Origin: an uncultured Eubacteriales bacterium
GTDB taxonomy: Bacteria > Bacillota > Clostridia > Oscillospirales > Oscillospiraceae
Direction: 5' to 3'
Assembly: GCA_900553805.1 (NCBI GenBank)
Contig: USEU01000038.1
Location: 1-20,180, forward strand
DNA: 20,180 bases
Both the position numbers and the translations under genes were made by a program. The notes under the pieces are model-generated. The model did no database searches and was not told the DNA's origin. It worked only from the letters and a program-made list of their open reading frames with translations. This document shows positions 13,313 to 20,180 of this stretch, in pieces. Within the stretch, counting starts at the first letter, position 1, and the number at the start of each line of letters is the position of its first letter.

Positions 13313-15106
13313 ATGTATTACTCTGCTGGAACCTATGAATCCTTTGCCCATCCCGAAAAGCCCAAGGATGTGGATAAGAAATCCGCCTATATCATCGGCA
13401 CCGGCCTGGCCGGCCTGACCGCCGCCTTCTACCTGGTCCGCGACGGGCAGATGAAGGGCGAGCACATTCACCTGCTGGAAAAGCTGGAGCTGGCCGGCGG
13501 CAGCTGCGACGGCCGCAAGGACGTGACCAAGGGCTTCTTCATGCGCGGCGGCCGGGAGATGGACAACCACTTCGAGGTCATGTGGGATACCTTCCGGGAT
13601 GTTCCCTCCATTGAGACGCCGGGGGTGTCCGTGCTGGATGAATACTACTGGCTGAACAAGCACGACCCCAACTATTCCCTGTGCCGCGCCACCGTCCGCT
13701 GCGGCGAGGATGCCCACACCGATAAGAAGTTCGAGCTGGATAAAGCCTCCGCCATGGCGCTGAGCAAGCTCTTCATCACCCCGGAGGAGCAGCTGGAGGG
13801 CAAGAAGATCTCCGATGTGCTGCCCGACTCCTTCTGGGGCACCAACTTCTGGCTGTACTGGCAGACCATGTTTGCCTTCCAGAAGTGGAGCAGCGCCCTG
13901 GAAATGAAGCGCTACCTGTGCCGCTATGTCCACCACATCGACGGTCTGCCCGATTTCTCCGCCCTGCGCTTCACCAAGTACAATCAGTATGAGAGCATGA
14001 TCCTGCCCCTGGTGAAGTACCTGGAGAGCCATGGCGTGCGGATCGAATACGGCATGGACGTGAAGAACGTCATCATCGACACCGAGGGCGACAAGCGCAC
14101 CGCAAAGCAGATCGTCTACGTCAAGGACGGCCAGGAACAGACCATCGACCTGATCGAGGACGACCTGGTGTTCATCACCAACGGCTGCTGCACCGATTCC
14201 TCCTGCTACGGCGACCAGACCCACGCCCCCGACCTGTCCGGCCTGGAAAACGGCAAGGGCGAATCCTGGGATATGTGGAAGGCCATCGCCGCTCAGGCCA
14301 CCCACGGCGAGTACGGCAACCCGGATGCCTTCTGCTCCGACATTGAGGCCACCAACTGGATGAGCGCCACCGTGGCTACCTCCAACGAGGAGGTCATCCG
14401 CTATATCATGAACATCTGCAAGCGGGATCCCAGAGAGGGCAAGGTCACCACCGGCGGCATCGTCACCGTCAAGGACAGCGTGGACGACTGGTACCTCAGC
14501 TGGACGATCAACCGCCAGCCCCAGTTCAAGTCCCAGGACAAGGGAATGATCCTGGTGTGGCTGTACGGCCTGCACACCAACGTGCCCGGCAGCTATGTCA
14601 AGAAGGCCATGCGTGATTGCACCGGCGAGGAAGTTTGCCAGGAGTGGCTGTATCACATCGGCGTGCCCCAGGACCGCATTGAGGCCCTGGCCAAGGAGGC
14701 CTGCAACACCACCACCTGCTTCATGCCCTATATCAACGCCTTCTTCCAGCCCCGCCAGTGGTCTGACCGGCCCCTGGTGGTGCCCGAGGGCGCCGTCAAC
14801 TTCGCCTTCCTGGGCCAGTTCGCCGAGACGCCCCGGGATACCATCTTCACCACCGAGTATTCCATGCGCACCGGTATGGAGGCTGTGTACACCCTGCTGA
14901 ACATCGACCGGGGCGTCCCCGAGGTCTGGGGCAGCAAGTACGACGTCCGCGAGCTGCTGCGCGCCTGCTACTACGCGCTGGATAAGAAGCCCCTGAAGGA
15001 TGCCGACCTGTCCTTCATGGAGCGGGAGGCCCTGAAGATCGCCCTGCGCAAGCTCCAGGGCACCGACATCGAGCTCCTCCTGAAAGAAAGCGGCCTGATC
15101 GAGTAA
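13313..15106 (+). CDS. ohyA: Oleate hydratase (MCRA family flavoprotein)
   Basis: A 597-residue FAD-dependent fatty acid hydratase, formerly called the 67-kDa myosin-cross-reactive antigen. It adds water to the cis double bond of free unsaturated fatty acids such as oleate to give hydroxy fatty acids, which is thought to detoxify host- or diet-derived fatty acids. The FAD fold begins AYIIGTGLAGLTAAFYL, with GxGxxG at residues 29-34. The signature RGGREM is at 78-83 and contains Glu82, the position known as catalytic in the family. The length and the C-terminal block FAETPRDTIFTTEYSMRTGMEAVY are typical of full-length members. GGAGG lies 8 bases before ATG 13313; an in-frame TTG at 13307 is too close to that site. 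It forms a single-gene unit downstream of a TetR-type regulator. Confidence 0.96.
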   Translation: MYYSAGTYESFAHPEKPKDVDKKSAYIIGTGLAGLTAAFYLVRDGQMKGEHIHLLEKLELAGGSCDGRKDVTKGFFMRGGREMDNHFEVMWDTFRDVPSIETPGVSVLDEYYWLNKHDPNYSLCRATVRCGEDAHTDKKFELDKASAMALSKLFITPEEQLEGKKISDVLPDSFWGTNFWLYWQTMFAFQKWSSALEMKRYLCRYVHHIDGLPDFSALRFTKYNQYESMILPLVKYLESHGVRIEYGMDVKNVIIDTEGDKRTAKQIVYVKDGQEQTIDLIEDDLVFITNGCCTDSSCYGDQTHAPDLSGLENGKGESWDMWKAIAAQATHGEYGNPDAFCSDIEATNWMSATVATSNEEVIRYIMNICKRDPREGKVTTGGIVTVKDSVDDWYLSWTINRQPQFKSQDKGMILVWLYGLHTNVPGSYVKKAMRDCTGEEVCQEWLYHIGVPQDRIEALAKEACNTTTCFMPYINAFFQPRQWSDRPLVVPEGAVNFAFLGQFAETPRDTIFTTEYSMRTGMEAVYTLLNIDRGVPEVWGSKYDVRELLRACYYALDKKPLKDADLSFMEREALKIALRKLQGTDIELLLKESGLIE

Positions 15107-15114
15107 CCCCCTCA

Positions 15115-15129
15115 TTGAATGGACCGCAG
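15115..15129. repeat. 15-base copy of the dispersed repeat arm
   Basis: TTGAATGGACCGCAG here is the exact reverse complement of 4256-4270. It lies 8 bases after the ohyA stop and is followed by a small palindrome CGAATTCG (15139-15146). It is probably a partial copy of the same intergenic repeat family. Confidence 0.55.
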
Positions 15130-15164
15130 CCCTTGCGACGAATTCGCGACCCACGCCGACCTGG

Positions 15165-15194
15165 TTGACAATATTTCCCTCGCCATGTTATAAT
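15165..15194 (+). promoter_or_regulatory. Promoter of the chromate-transporter-like pair
   Basis: Perfect TTGACA (15165-15170), 18-base spacer, perfect TATAAT (15189-15194), with a predicted leader of about 28 bases. Confidence 0.85.
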
Positions 15195-15228
15195 ATCACC
15201 GCGAAAACAACGGAAAGCGGTGAGAAAT

Positions 15229-15771
15229 ATGAAGCAGCTGCTGGACCTGTATTTCACCTTCTTCCGCATCGGCGCGGTCACCTTTGGCGGAGGCTACGCC
15301 ATGCTGCCGATCTTGCAGCGGGAAGTGGTGGAGAAGAAAAAGTGGGCGACGGAGGAGGAGCTGGTGGACTATTACGCCATCGGCCAGTGCACACCCGGCG
15401 TGATCGCCGTCAATGTGGGCACCTTCATCGGCAGAAAATACAGGGGCATCCCCGGCGGCGTCATTGCGACCCTGGGCGTGGTGTCGCCCTCGGTGTTGGT
15501 CATCACCGTCATTGCGGCGCTGATCAGTAATTTTGCCGGCATCGGCTGGGTGCAGGATGCCCTGGGCGGCATTCGCATCTGCGTATGCGTGTTCATCTTC
15601 AACGCCGTCCGCAGGCTGATCAAGTCCGCGGTGAAGGACAAGGTGACCCTGCTGTTGTACCTGGTGCTGTTCGCGGCGGCGGTGTTCCTTGATTTCTCAC
15701 CCATCTACGCCGTGCTGATCGCGGGCGTGCTGGGCGTGGTATTTACGAAGCTGGGGGTGCGGGGTAAATGA
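15229..15771 (+). CDS. chrA: Chromate transporter family protein, short form (first of pair)
   Basis: A 180-residue membrane protein with one CHR (Pfam Chromate_transp) domain. The conserved signatures are FGGGYAMLPILQREV (about residues 18-32) and GQCTPGVIAVNVGTFIG, followed by several hydrophobic helices (ATLGVVSPSVLVITVIAALI, LLLYLVLFAAAVFLDF, YAVLIAGVLGVVF). In the family, single-domain members work as two-gene pairs, equal to the halves of the long bidomain ChrA. ATG 15229 is preceded by AAAGCGGTGAG, a near match to the ribosome site; GTG 15220 is possible but is partly inside that site. The stop overlaps the next start as ATGA. The substrate may be chromate, but in gut anaerobes another oxyanion is equally possible. 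Confidence 0.88.
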   Translation: MKQLLDLYFTFFRIGAVTFGGGYAMLPILQREVVEKKKWATEEELVDYYAIGQCTPGVIAVNVGTFIGRKYRGIPGGVIATLGVVSPSVLVITVIAALISNFAGIGWVQDALGGIRICVCVFIFNAVRRLIKSAVKDKVTLLLYLVLFAAAVFLDFSPIYAVLIAGVLGVVFTKLGVRGK

Positions 15772-16367
15772 TTTTATGGAAGCTCTTCTGGGAGTTCTTT
15801 AAAACCGGCCTGTTCGCCATCGGCGGCGGCATGGCCACCGTTCCCTTCCTCCAGGATATCTCCACCAAAACCGGCTGGTTCACCTCCGCGGACCTGGCGA
15901 ACATGATCGCCGTGTCTGAGAGCACGCCCGGCCCCATGGGCGTGAACATGGCCACCTACGTGGGCTATACCGTGGGCTCCCAGCAACTGGGCGGCACGGG
16001 CATGGGCGTGGTCGGAGCCGTTGTGGCTACCTTGGGGCTGATCTCCCCCAGCATTGTGGTGATCCTGATCGTGGCCTATTTCCTCAAGCGCTTCCGGGAC
16101 AGCAAGCTGGTGGATTCTGTGCTCTATGGCCTGCGTCCGGCTTCCGTGGCGCTGATCAGCGCGGCGGGCGTGGAGATCGTGCTGTTCGCCGTGCTGCGGG
16201 TGGAATCCATCTGGAGGATCGCCGACGCCTCCCTGAGCTGGAAGGCCGTGGTGCTGGCTTTGGCCGTTTTCGCGGGCACCAACCTGATCCCCGGGCTGAA
16301 AAAGATCCACCCCATCTGGTTCGTCGTCGCCTCCGCCGTCGCGGGTGTGCTGCTCCACATGGCATAA
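15768..16367 (+). CDS. chrA: Chromate transporter family protein, short form (second of pair)
   Basis: A 199-residue single-CHR-domain membrane protein, partner of the upstream gene. It has the same signatures in diverged form: IGGGMATVPFLQD (about residues 18-30) and SESTPGPMGVNMATYVGY. Hydrophobic helices include VVGAVVATLGLISPSIVVILIVAYFL, AVVLALAVFAGTNLI and FVVASAVAGVLLHM. Its ATG is in the ATGA overlap with the upstream stop, so translation is probably coupled and gives equal amounts of both halves. This fits a heterodimer with antiparallel halves, as described for short-chain CHR pairs. A strong terminator follows at once. Confidence 0.88.
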   Translation: MILWKLFWEFFKTGLFAIGGGMATVPFLQDISTKTGWFTSADLANMIAVSESTPGPMGVNMATYVGYTVGSQQLGGTGMGVVGAVVATLGLISPSIVVILIVAYFLKRFRDSKLVDSVLYGLRPASVALISAAGVEIVLFAVLRVESIWRIADASLSWKAVVLALAVFAGTNLIPGLKKIHPIWFVVASAVAGVLLHMA

Positions 16368-16373
16368 ATTGAA

Positions 16374-16420
16374 TCCCCCAGCGCCCCGGGAACCCGGATG
16401 CGCTGGGGGAATCGCTTTTT
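16374..16420. terminator. Terminator of the chromate-transporter-like pair
   Basis: An outer stem CCCCCAGCGC (16375-16384) with GCGCTGGGGG (16400-16409), an inner CCCGGG/CCCGG hairpin, then AATCGC and five T (16416-16420). It may also stop galT on the other strand, but the T-run on that side is poor. Confidence 0.85.
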
Positions 16421-16448
16421 ATTCCTCAAAATAATGCGTACAGAGAAT

Positions 16449-17939
16449 TCAGGGCTGTACCCGCTCCACAAATTTCAGGAAAGCCGCCCGCCCCTGGGCT
16501 GTGCACTTGTATACTCCCGCATCCTCCAGCACGGCGGTGAACACCCGGCCGGTTTCGGAGCGCAGGATCTCCATGGCGTTGTCTGCCGTGAAGGTATATT
16601 TCTTCCGCAGCTCGGCGCACCAGTCAGTGTGCTTGCCCAGCACCGGGTCGGCGGAAATGTCCCGCCCGTCCGTCAGCGCCTGGGCCAGATCATGCAGCTC
16701 CTGCTTCAGACGGCTGGGGAGGATGGCCAGGCCAAGCACCTCGATCAGGCCGATGTTCTCCTTTTTGATATGGTGCTTGTCCGCGTGGGGGTGGAACACG
16801 CCCAGGGGATGCTCCGCCGTGGTGATGTTGCACCGCAGCACCAGGTCCAGCTCATACCGGCCCTCCCGGCGGCGGGCAATGGGGGTGATGGTGTTGTGCT
16901 TTTCCCCGTCGCTTTCCGCCAGGATGCCCGCGGCCTCGTCGGAGTAGCCCTGCCAGCACTGCAAGATGCGGTCCGCCAGGTCGGCGACCCGCTCCGGGTC
17001 GTCCCCGTTCAGGCGGATGACGCTCATGGGCCATTTCACAATGCCTGCCCGCACATCCTCAAAGCCCCGGAAGGAGATCTCCCGCTCCACCGGGGCCTTC
17101 TCCATGGCAAAGCAATAGTGGCCGCCCTGGAAATGCTCATGGCTCAGGATGGAGCCGCCCACAATGGGCAGGTCGGCGTTGGAGCCGACGAAGTAGTGAG
17201 GGAATAGGGTGACGAATTCCAGCAGCTTTCCAAAGGCTGCCCGGTTGATGGCCATGGGAGTGTGCCGGGCGTTGAACACGATGCAGTGCTCGTTGTAGTA
17301 GACATAGGGGGAATATTGCAGGAACCATTTTTCACCGCCGATGGTCAGGGGAATGATGCGGTGATTTTCCCGGGCGGGGTGGTTCAGCCGGCCGGCGTAG
17401 CCCTCGTTCTCCGGGCACAGCTGGCACTTGGGATAGCCGGACTGGGGGGCGTTCTTGGCCGCCGCGATGGCCCGGGGATCCTTCTCCGGCTTGGAGAGGT
17501 TGATGGTGATGTCCATGTCGCCGTATTCGCTGGGGTAGATCCAGCGGATGTCCCTGGCCACCCGGTAGCGGCGGATGTAATCCGTGTCGCCGCTGAAGCG
17601 GTAGTACCAGTCCGTGGCCTCCCGGGGGGAGACGGCGTAGCGGCGGTCAAATTCGGCGATCACCTCATGGGGCAGGGGCGTCAGCGCGCCCATCAGCCGG
17701 GTATCGTACAGATCCCGGGCGGTCACATTGTCCTCGCACAGTCCCCGCTCGCAGGCAAAGTCCAGAATCCCGGCCAGGATCGGCTCCAGCTCCTCCATCA
17801 GCGGCTCCCGGCTGGGGGTGTAGTCGTCCAGGCGGAGAATGTCCAGCAGCCGGTTGGTCAGCACCCGCCGGTCGGTCTCCTGGGCAAGCCCGGTGCGGAC
17901 GGCATATTCCACCAGAGAATCCAAATAACGCTCAATCAT
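16449..17939 (-). CDS. galT: UDP-glucose--hexose-1-phosphate uridylyltransferase (Firmicutes type)
   Basis: A 496-residue Leloir-pathway enzyme that exchanges UMP between UDP-glucose and galactose 1-phosphate, giving glucose 1-phosphate and UDP-galactose in the cytoplasm. The length and sequence are those of the longer Firmicutes class (TIGR01239-like), not the 350-residue E. coli type. Visible features are C172-x2-C175 in KCQLCPENEGY, the block GGSILSHEHFQGG with H267-E-H269-F-Q271 around the uridylylated active-site His, and HPHADKHHIKKENIGLIEVLG near the C-terminus. It starts 3 bases after the galK stop, and its ribosome site AAGGAG overlaps the end of galK, so translation is coupled. No galE is adjacent. 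Confidence 0.95.
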   Translation of the reverse strand: MIERYLDSLVEYAVRTGLAQETDRRVLTNRLLDILRLDDYTPSREPLMEELEPILAGILDFACERGLCEDNVTARDLYDTRLMGALTPLPHEVIAEFDRRYAVSPREATDWYYRFSGDTDYIRRYRVARDIRWIYPSEYGDMDITINLSKPEKDPRAIAAAKNAPQSGYPKCQLCPENEGYAGRLNHPARENHRIIPLTIGGEKWFLQYSPYVYYNEHCIVFNARHTPMAINRAAFGKLLEFVTLFPHYFVGSNADLPIVGGSILSHEHFQGGHYCFAMEKAPVEREISFRGFEDVRAGIVKWPMSVIRLNGDDPERVADLADRILQCWQGYSDEAAGILAESDGEKHNTITPIARRREGRYELDLVLRCNITTAEHPLGVFHPHADKHHIKKENIGLIEVLGLAILPSRLKQELHDLAQALTDGRDISADPVLGKHTDWCAELRKKYTFTADNAMEILRSETGRVFTAVLEDAGVYKCTAQGRAAFLKFVERVQP

Positions 17940-17942
17940 TGC

Positions 17943-19160
17943 TTACTCCTTACAAAACGCTTCCACGCCGCCCTGGGGACGGATGGACAATACATGGCAC
18001 GATCCCTGGCCCAGCGCGGCGTCGATGCCCGCCCGGAAGGGATCCAGCAGCTCAAAGGGCACAAAGGCCTGCACCGTCCCGGCAAAGCCGCCGCCGTGGA
18101 CCCGGTAGGCGCCCTTGCCCTGCAAATAGTGCCGACACAGGGCCAGACTCAGGGCCATATCCTGATGCTCCTTGTAGCCCGCGGGGATCACATTCTGCAA
18201 ATACATCCAGGAGGACCGGCCGCTCTCCTTCACCAGCTCCAGGAACCGGCCGAAGTCGCCCCGCTCCAGGGCCGCTACCTGCCGGGGCACCCGGGCATCG
18301 TCCTGGTAGAAGTGGATGCACCGCAGCACCGCCCGGTCGCCGCACTCCGCCCGCAGCGCGGGGATGGCCGCGTAGAATTCCGATTCGGGAATTTCACTGA
18401 GTACTTCCTTGCCAAAGTGACGGCAGACCCTGCCGATCTCCATGGGGATGGCCGCGTATTCGTCGGTCAGGTCGGCGTGGCTGGCGTGGCTGTCGATGAT
18501 GCACAGGGCGTGGCCGCAGGCGGAGAAATCAAAGTCCACCGGGCGGATCACCGGGGCATCTTTTTTAAGGAAATCGATGGTCACCAGATTGCCCACGGCG
18601 GAGGCCATCTGATCCATCAGGCCGCAGGGCTTGCCGAAGAATACATTCTCCGCGTACTGGCCGATCTGGGCGATCTCCGGCTGGCTGACCCGGGCGTCAA
18701 AGAACAGATGGTTGATGATGGTGCCGATCAGCACCTCGAAGGCCGCCGAGGAGCTGAGCCCGGAGCCGGGCAGCACCGTGGAGGTGCAGTAGGCGTCGAA
18801 GCCCTCCACCCGGCAGCCCAGCTGGGCGAACCGGGCCGCCACGCCCCGGATCAGCGCCGGGGTGCTGTTGACCTCCTCCGCCACCGGCTCCAGCCGGTCG
18901 AGGTCCACCACGCACAGGGGATACCCCTGGGAGAGCACGCGGATCTGCCCCGTCCCGTTGCGGCGCACCGCCGCCAGGGTATCCAGGTTCACCGCCGCCG
19001 CCAGCACGTGCCCGCGCTGATGGTCGGTGTGATTGCCGCCGATCTCCGTCCGCCCCGGCGCGGAGAAATACCGCTCCGGCCTTCCCTCAAACGCGTCGCA
19101 GAACCCGCTGTCCAGCTGCTCCTTCTGCGCCGCCGCCAAATACAAAACCGCTGCCGCCAT
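17943..19160 (-). CDS. galK: Galactokinase
   Basis: A 405-residue GHMP-family kinase that phosphorylates galactose to galactose 1-phosphate with ATP. The galactokinase signature is GRTEIGGNHTDHQRG (36-50), containing E39, H44 and D46 for sugar binding. The ATP-binding GHMP motif is PGSGLSSSAA (131-140), the catalytic Asp is D183 in GLMDQ, and motif 3 is HGGGFAGT (355-362). ATG 19160 is chosen because GGAGG lies 8 bases upstream. The open frame extends 56 codons further upstream, but that stretch is AT-rich promoter DNA. It is the first gene of the galKT operon. E. coli-type enzymes have a similar length, though here the signature reads GGNHTDH where GEHTDY is usual; this variant is common in Clostridia as far as I recall. 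Confidence 0.95.
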   Translation of the reverse strand: MAAAVLYLAAAQKEQLDSGFCDAFEGRPERYFSAPGRTEIGGNHTDHQRGHVLAAAVNLDTLAAVRRNGTGQIRVLSQGYPLCVVDLDRLEPVAEEVNSTPALIRGVAARFAQLGCRVEGFDAYCTSTVLPGSGLSSSAAFEVLIGTIINHLFFDARVSQPEIAQIGQYAENVFFGKPCGLMDQMASAVGNLVTIDFLKKDAPVIRPVDFDFSACGHALCIIDSHASHADLTDEYAAIPMEIGRVCRHFGKEVLSEIPESEFYAAIPALRAECGDRAVLRCIHFYQDDARVPRQVAALERGDFGRFLELVKESGRSSWMYLQNVIPAGYKEHQDMALSLALCRHYLQGKGAYRVHGGGFAGTVQAFVPFELLDPFRAGIDAALGQGSCHVLSIRPQGGVEAFCKE

Positions 19161-19194
19161 GATAACGACCTCCAAAAAAGTTTTATCTGATAAG

Positions 19195-19222
19195 AATATA
19201 CATGAAATTCCAAAAAATGCAA
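19195..19222 (-). promoter_or_regulatory. Promoter of galKT
   Basis: On the minus strand: TTGCAT (19222-19217), 16-base spacer, TATATT (19200-19195). The predicted start near 19188 leaves a leader of about 28 bases. I see no clear operator or cre site with it. Confidence 0.6.
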
Positions 19223-19278
19223 GGGCTTTTTGCGGCATCCCCATAGAAAAGCTGGAAAAATGTTTTTGATAATTTTTC

Positions 19279-19306
19279 TTGACATTTCGGAAATCTATGC
19301 TATAAT
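19279..19306 (+). promoter_or_regulatory. Consensus promoter of the tRNA-Ala locus
   Basis: Perfect TTGACA (19279-19284), 16-base spacer, perfect TATAAT (19301-19306). The start point near 19313 means that the truncated tRNA copy and the full tRNA are transcribed together. Confidence 0.85.
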
Positions 19307-19340
19307 ACAAAAGCTGGTTCGAGACCACACAATTTCACAT

Positions 19341-19372
19341 GGGGGTATAGCTCAGCTGGGAGCCCGGTTGAA
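19341..19372 (+). pseudogene. Truncated tRNA-Ala copy
   Basis: The first 22 bases are identical to the 5' end of the complete tRNA-Ala at 19425 (acceptor strand and most of the D-arm), and two bases before it also match. Similarity continues with mismatches to TTGAA, the start of the anticodon stem, then ends. There is no anticodon loop, T-arm or CCA. The following GGTTG (19366-19370) pairs with CAACC (19381-19385) as an unrelated hairpin. It cannot fold as a tRNA. It lies in the leader of the functional tRNA transcript. Confidence 0.8.
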
Positions 19373-19424
19373 GCGGTAAACAACCCCCGCACTTAAAACT
19401 CAATATTTACACTCTCTTCCATAT

Positions 19425-19500
<76 letters not shown>

Positions 19501-19518
19501 TCACAGAGAGTGTGAAGA

Positions 19519-19548
19519 AAACCTCACTTCTTTGGAAGTGGGGTTTTT
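19519..19548 (+). terminator. Terminator of the tRNA-Ala locus
   Basis: A 12-base stem, AAACCTCACTTC (19519-19530) with GAAGTGGGGTTT (19535-19546) including one G-T pair, a TTTG loop and a T-run (19544-19548). It lies between the tRNA and the convergent recombinase gene and may serve both. Confidence 0.85.
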
Positions 19549-19551
19549 GCT

Positions 19552-20180
19552 TTATGCAGCGATTGCCGAAATATCCAGCCCGGCGCTGAACTGCTCAAAG
19601 TCAATGTTGAAGTCGATATGCAGCCGATAGTCCCGATACACCTCCACGCGCCGGATCAGGCAGCTCACGATCATTTTCTTTGACTCCATACTGGCGCTAT
19701 CGTACATATCCGCCCATGAGATAATATCGTCGTACTGAGCATTTAAAGCGTCCAGCATGGCCTGCCCCTCGTCATAGGCCGTCTGCGCCGCCTCCATAGT
19801 GCGCTGAACTTCGAGACATTTTGTCTCACAGTCAGAAATCAAAGAACCAAGCAAGTCCTGCGAAAAAGCACTTTCGCCCCGGAGGGATTTAATAACCTCT
19901 GCCCGGAGCGTATCAAGCTCGGCGGCGGCTTTGGCGTAGTCTGATTTTGCACTTTTGAGAAGCGTTTTCCGTTCTTCCATCTTTTCACGATAGCGGATAT
20001 TGACGATCTCACTTTTAGGGATTGCTTTCATTCGCTCGAAGATCTGCCGCACCACTTTATCAATGATACCGTCAAGAATATGCGCTGTGTAGCCAGTCTG
20101 CCCATCACATTCGGTTTGCTTGCGTGTCTTGCCGTAGCAGATATACCGCACACGCTTTACAATGCGGTGAGCATCTTCCT
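19552..20180 (-). CDS. Large serine recombinase, C-terminal part (runs off the window)
   Basis: An incomplete gene: the frame stays open to base 20180, and the 209 visible residues are the C-terminus. The catalytic serine domain is outside. What is seen is the end of the recombinase zinc-ribbon region (RYICYGKTRKQTECDGQTGY, two Cys), a helix-rich block, a long coiled-coil stretch (about ERKTLLKSAKSDYAKAAAELDTL onward, with many Glu, Ala and Leu), and a short C-terminal domain with IRRVEVYRDYRLHIDFNIDFEQF. This order is typical of large serine integrases of conjugative transposons and prophages in Bacillota. GC is visibly lower than in the galKT and ohyA genes. It ends 51 bases from the tRNA-Ala 3' end, as expected for an integrase at the edge of an integrated element. 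Confidence 0.85.
   Translation of the reverse strand, partial: EDAHRIVKRVRYICYGKTRKQTECDGQTGYTAHILDGIIDKVVRQIFERMKAIPKSEIVNIRYREKMEERKTLLKSAKSDYAKAAAELDTLRAEVIKSLRGESAFSQDLLGSLISDCETKCLEVQRTMEAAQTAYDEGQAMLDALNAQYDDIISWADMYDSASMESKKMIVSCLIRRVEVYRDYRLHIDFNIDFEQFSAGLDISAIAA

Noticed and set aside
13232..15154. A 640-codon minus-strand open frame opposite ohyA
   Set aside because: It is a shadow of oleate hydratase that reads through promoter and leader DNA at its end, with no recognisable protein family.
17262..19190. A 642-codon plus-strand open frame opposite galT and galK
   Set aside because: The minus strand holds all GalT and GalK motifs; the plus-strand frame is Gln/Gly/His/Val-rich shadow sequence.
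19161..19328. A 56-codon N-terminal extension of galactokinase
   Set aside because: The stretch holds the galKT promoter and the tRNA promoter; GGAGG sits 8 bases before ATG 19160, and known galactokinases start near that point.

Overview
The window looks like chromosome of a GC-rich anaerobic Bacillota, most likely a gut Clostridia of the Oscillospirales type. This is inferred from several things: strong Shine-Dalgarno sites with consensus -35/-10 promoters, an alpha2-type glycyl-tRNA synthetase, a CIRCE element, the electron-bifurcating NfnAB pair, a class II (Firmicutes-type) GalT, and short palindromic intergenic repeats. No rRNA or species-diagnostic marker is present, so the assignment is not firmer than that.

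Layout from left to right. 1-362 has no convincing gene. It holds a strong leftward promoter (108-136) whose leader leaves the window, and a rightward promoter for plsC. Next come plsC (363-1208, lipid acyltransferase) and glyQS (1301-2728), whose promoter overlaps the plsC stop. A two-way terminator separates glyQS from a convergent D-Ala-D-Ala carboxypeptidase (2784-4088, minus). A 434-base gap with palindromic repeats follows, then a secreted orphan solute-binding protein (4523-5875). Another shared terminator separates that gene from an HrcA/CIRCE-type small heat shock gene (5926-6372, minus). An 80-residue acidic protein of unknown function (6605-6847, minus) is divergent from a DAHP synthase (7021-8052). 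nfnA-nfnB (8161-10412) form an operon, followed by a MITE-like repeat and a terminator. ftsH (10729-12546) and a TetR-type regulator (12585-13139) come next, then an oleate hydratase (13313-15106) with its own promoter. After these are a translationally coupled pair of half-size chromate-transporter-family proteins (15229-16367) and a galK-galT operon on the minus strand (16449-19160).

The right end changes character. A consensus promoter drives a locus with a truncated tRNA-Ala copy (19341-19372), a complete tRNA-Ala(GGC) (19425-19500) and a terminator. Fifty-one bases beyond the tRNA ends the C-terminal part of a large serine recombinase, of visibly lower GC, that runs off the window. This is probably the left edge of an integrated mobile element.

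Most genes are housekeeping, transcribed as one- or two-gene units with their own promoters. I see no clear new multi-gene system. The parts most worth a second look are the tRNA/recombinase junction, the structured leftward leader at the left edge, the TetR-oleate hydratase spacer with a palindrome that lacks a U-tract, and the solute-binding protein with no transporter genes beside it.
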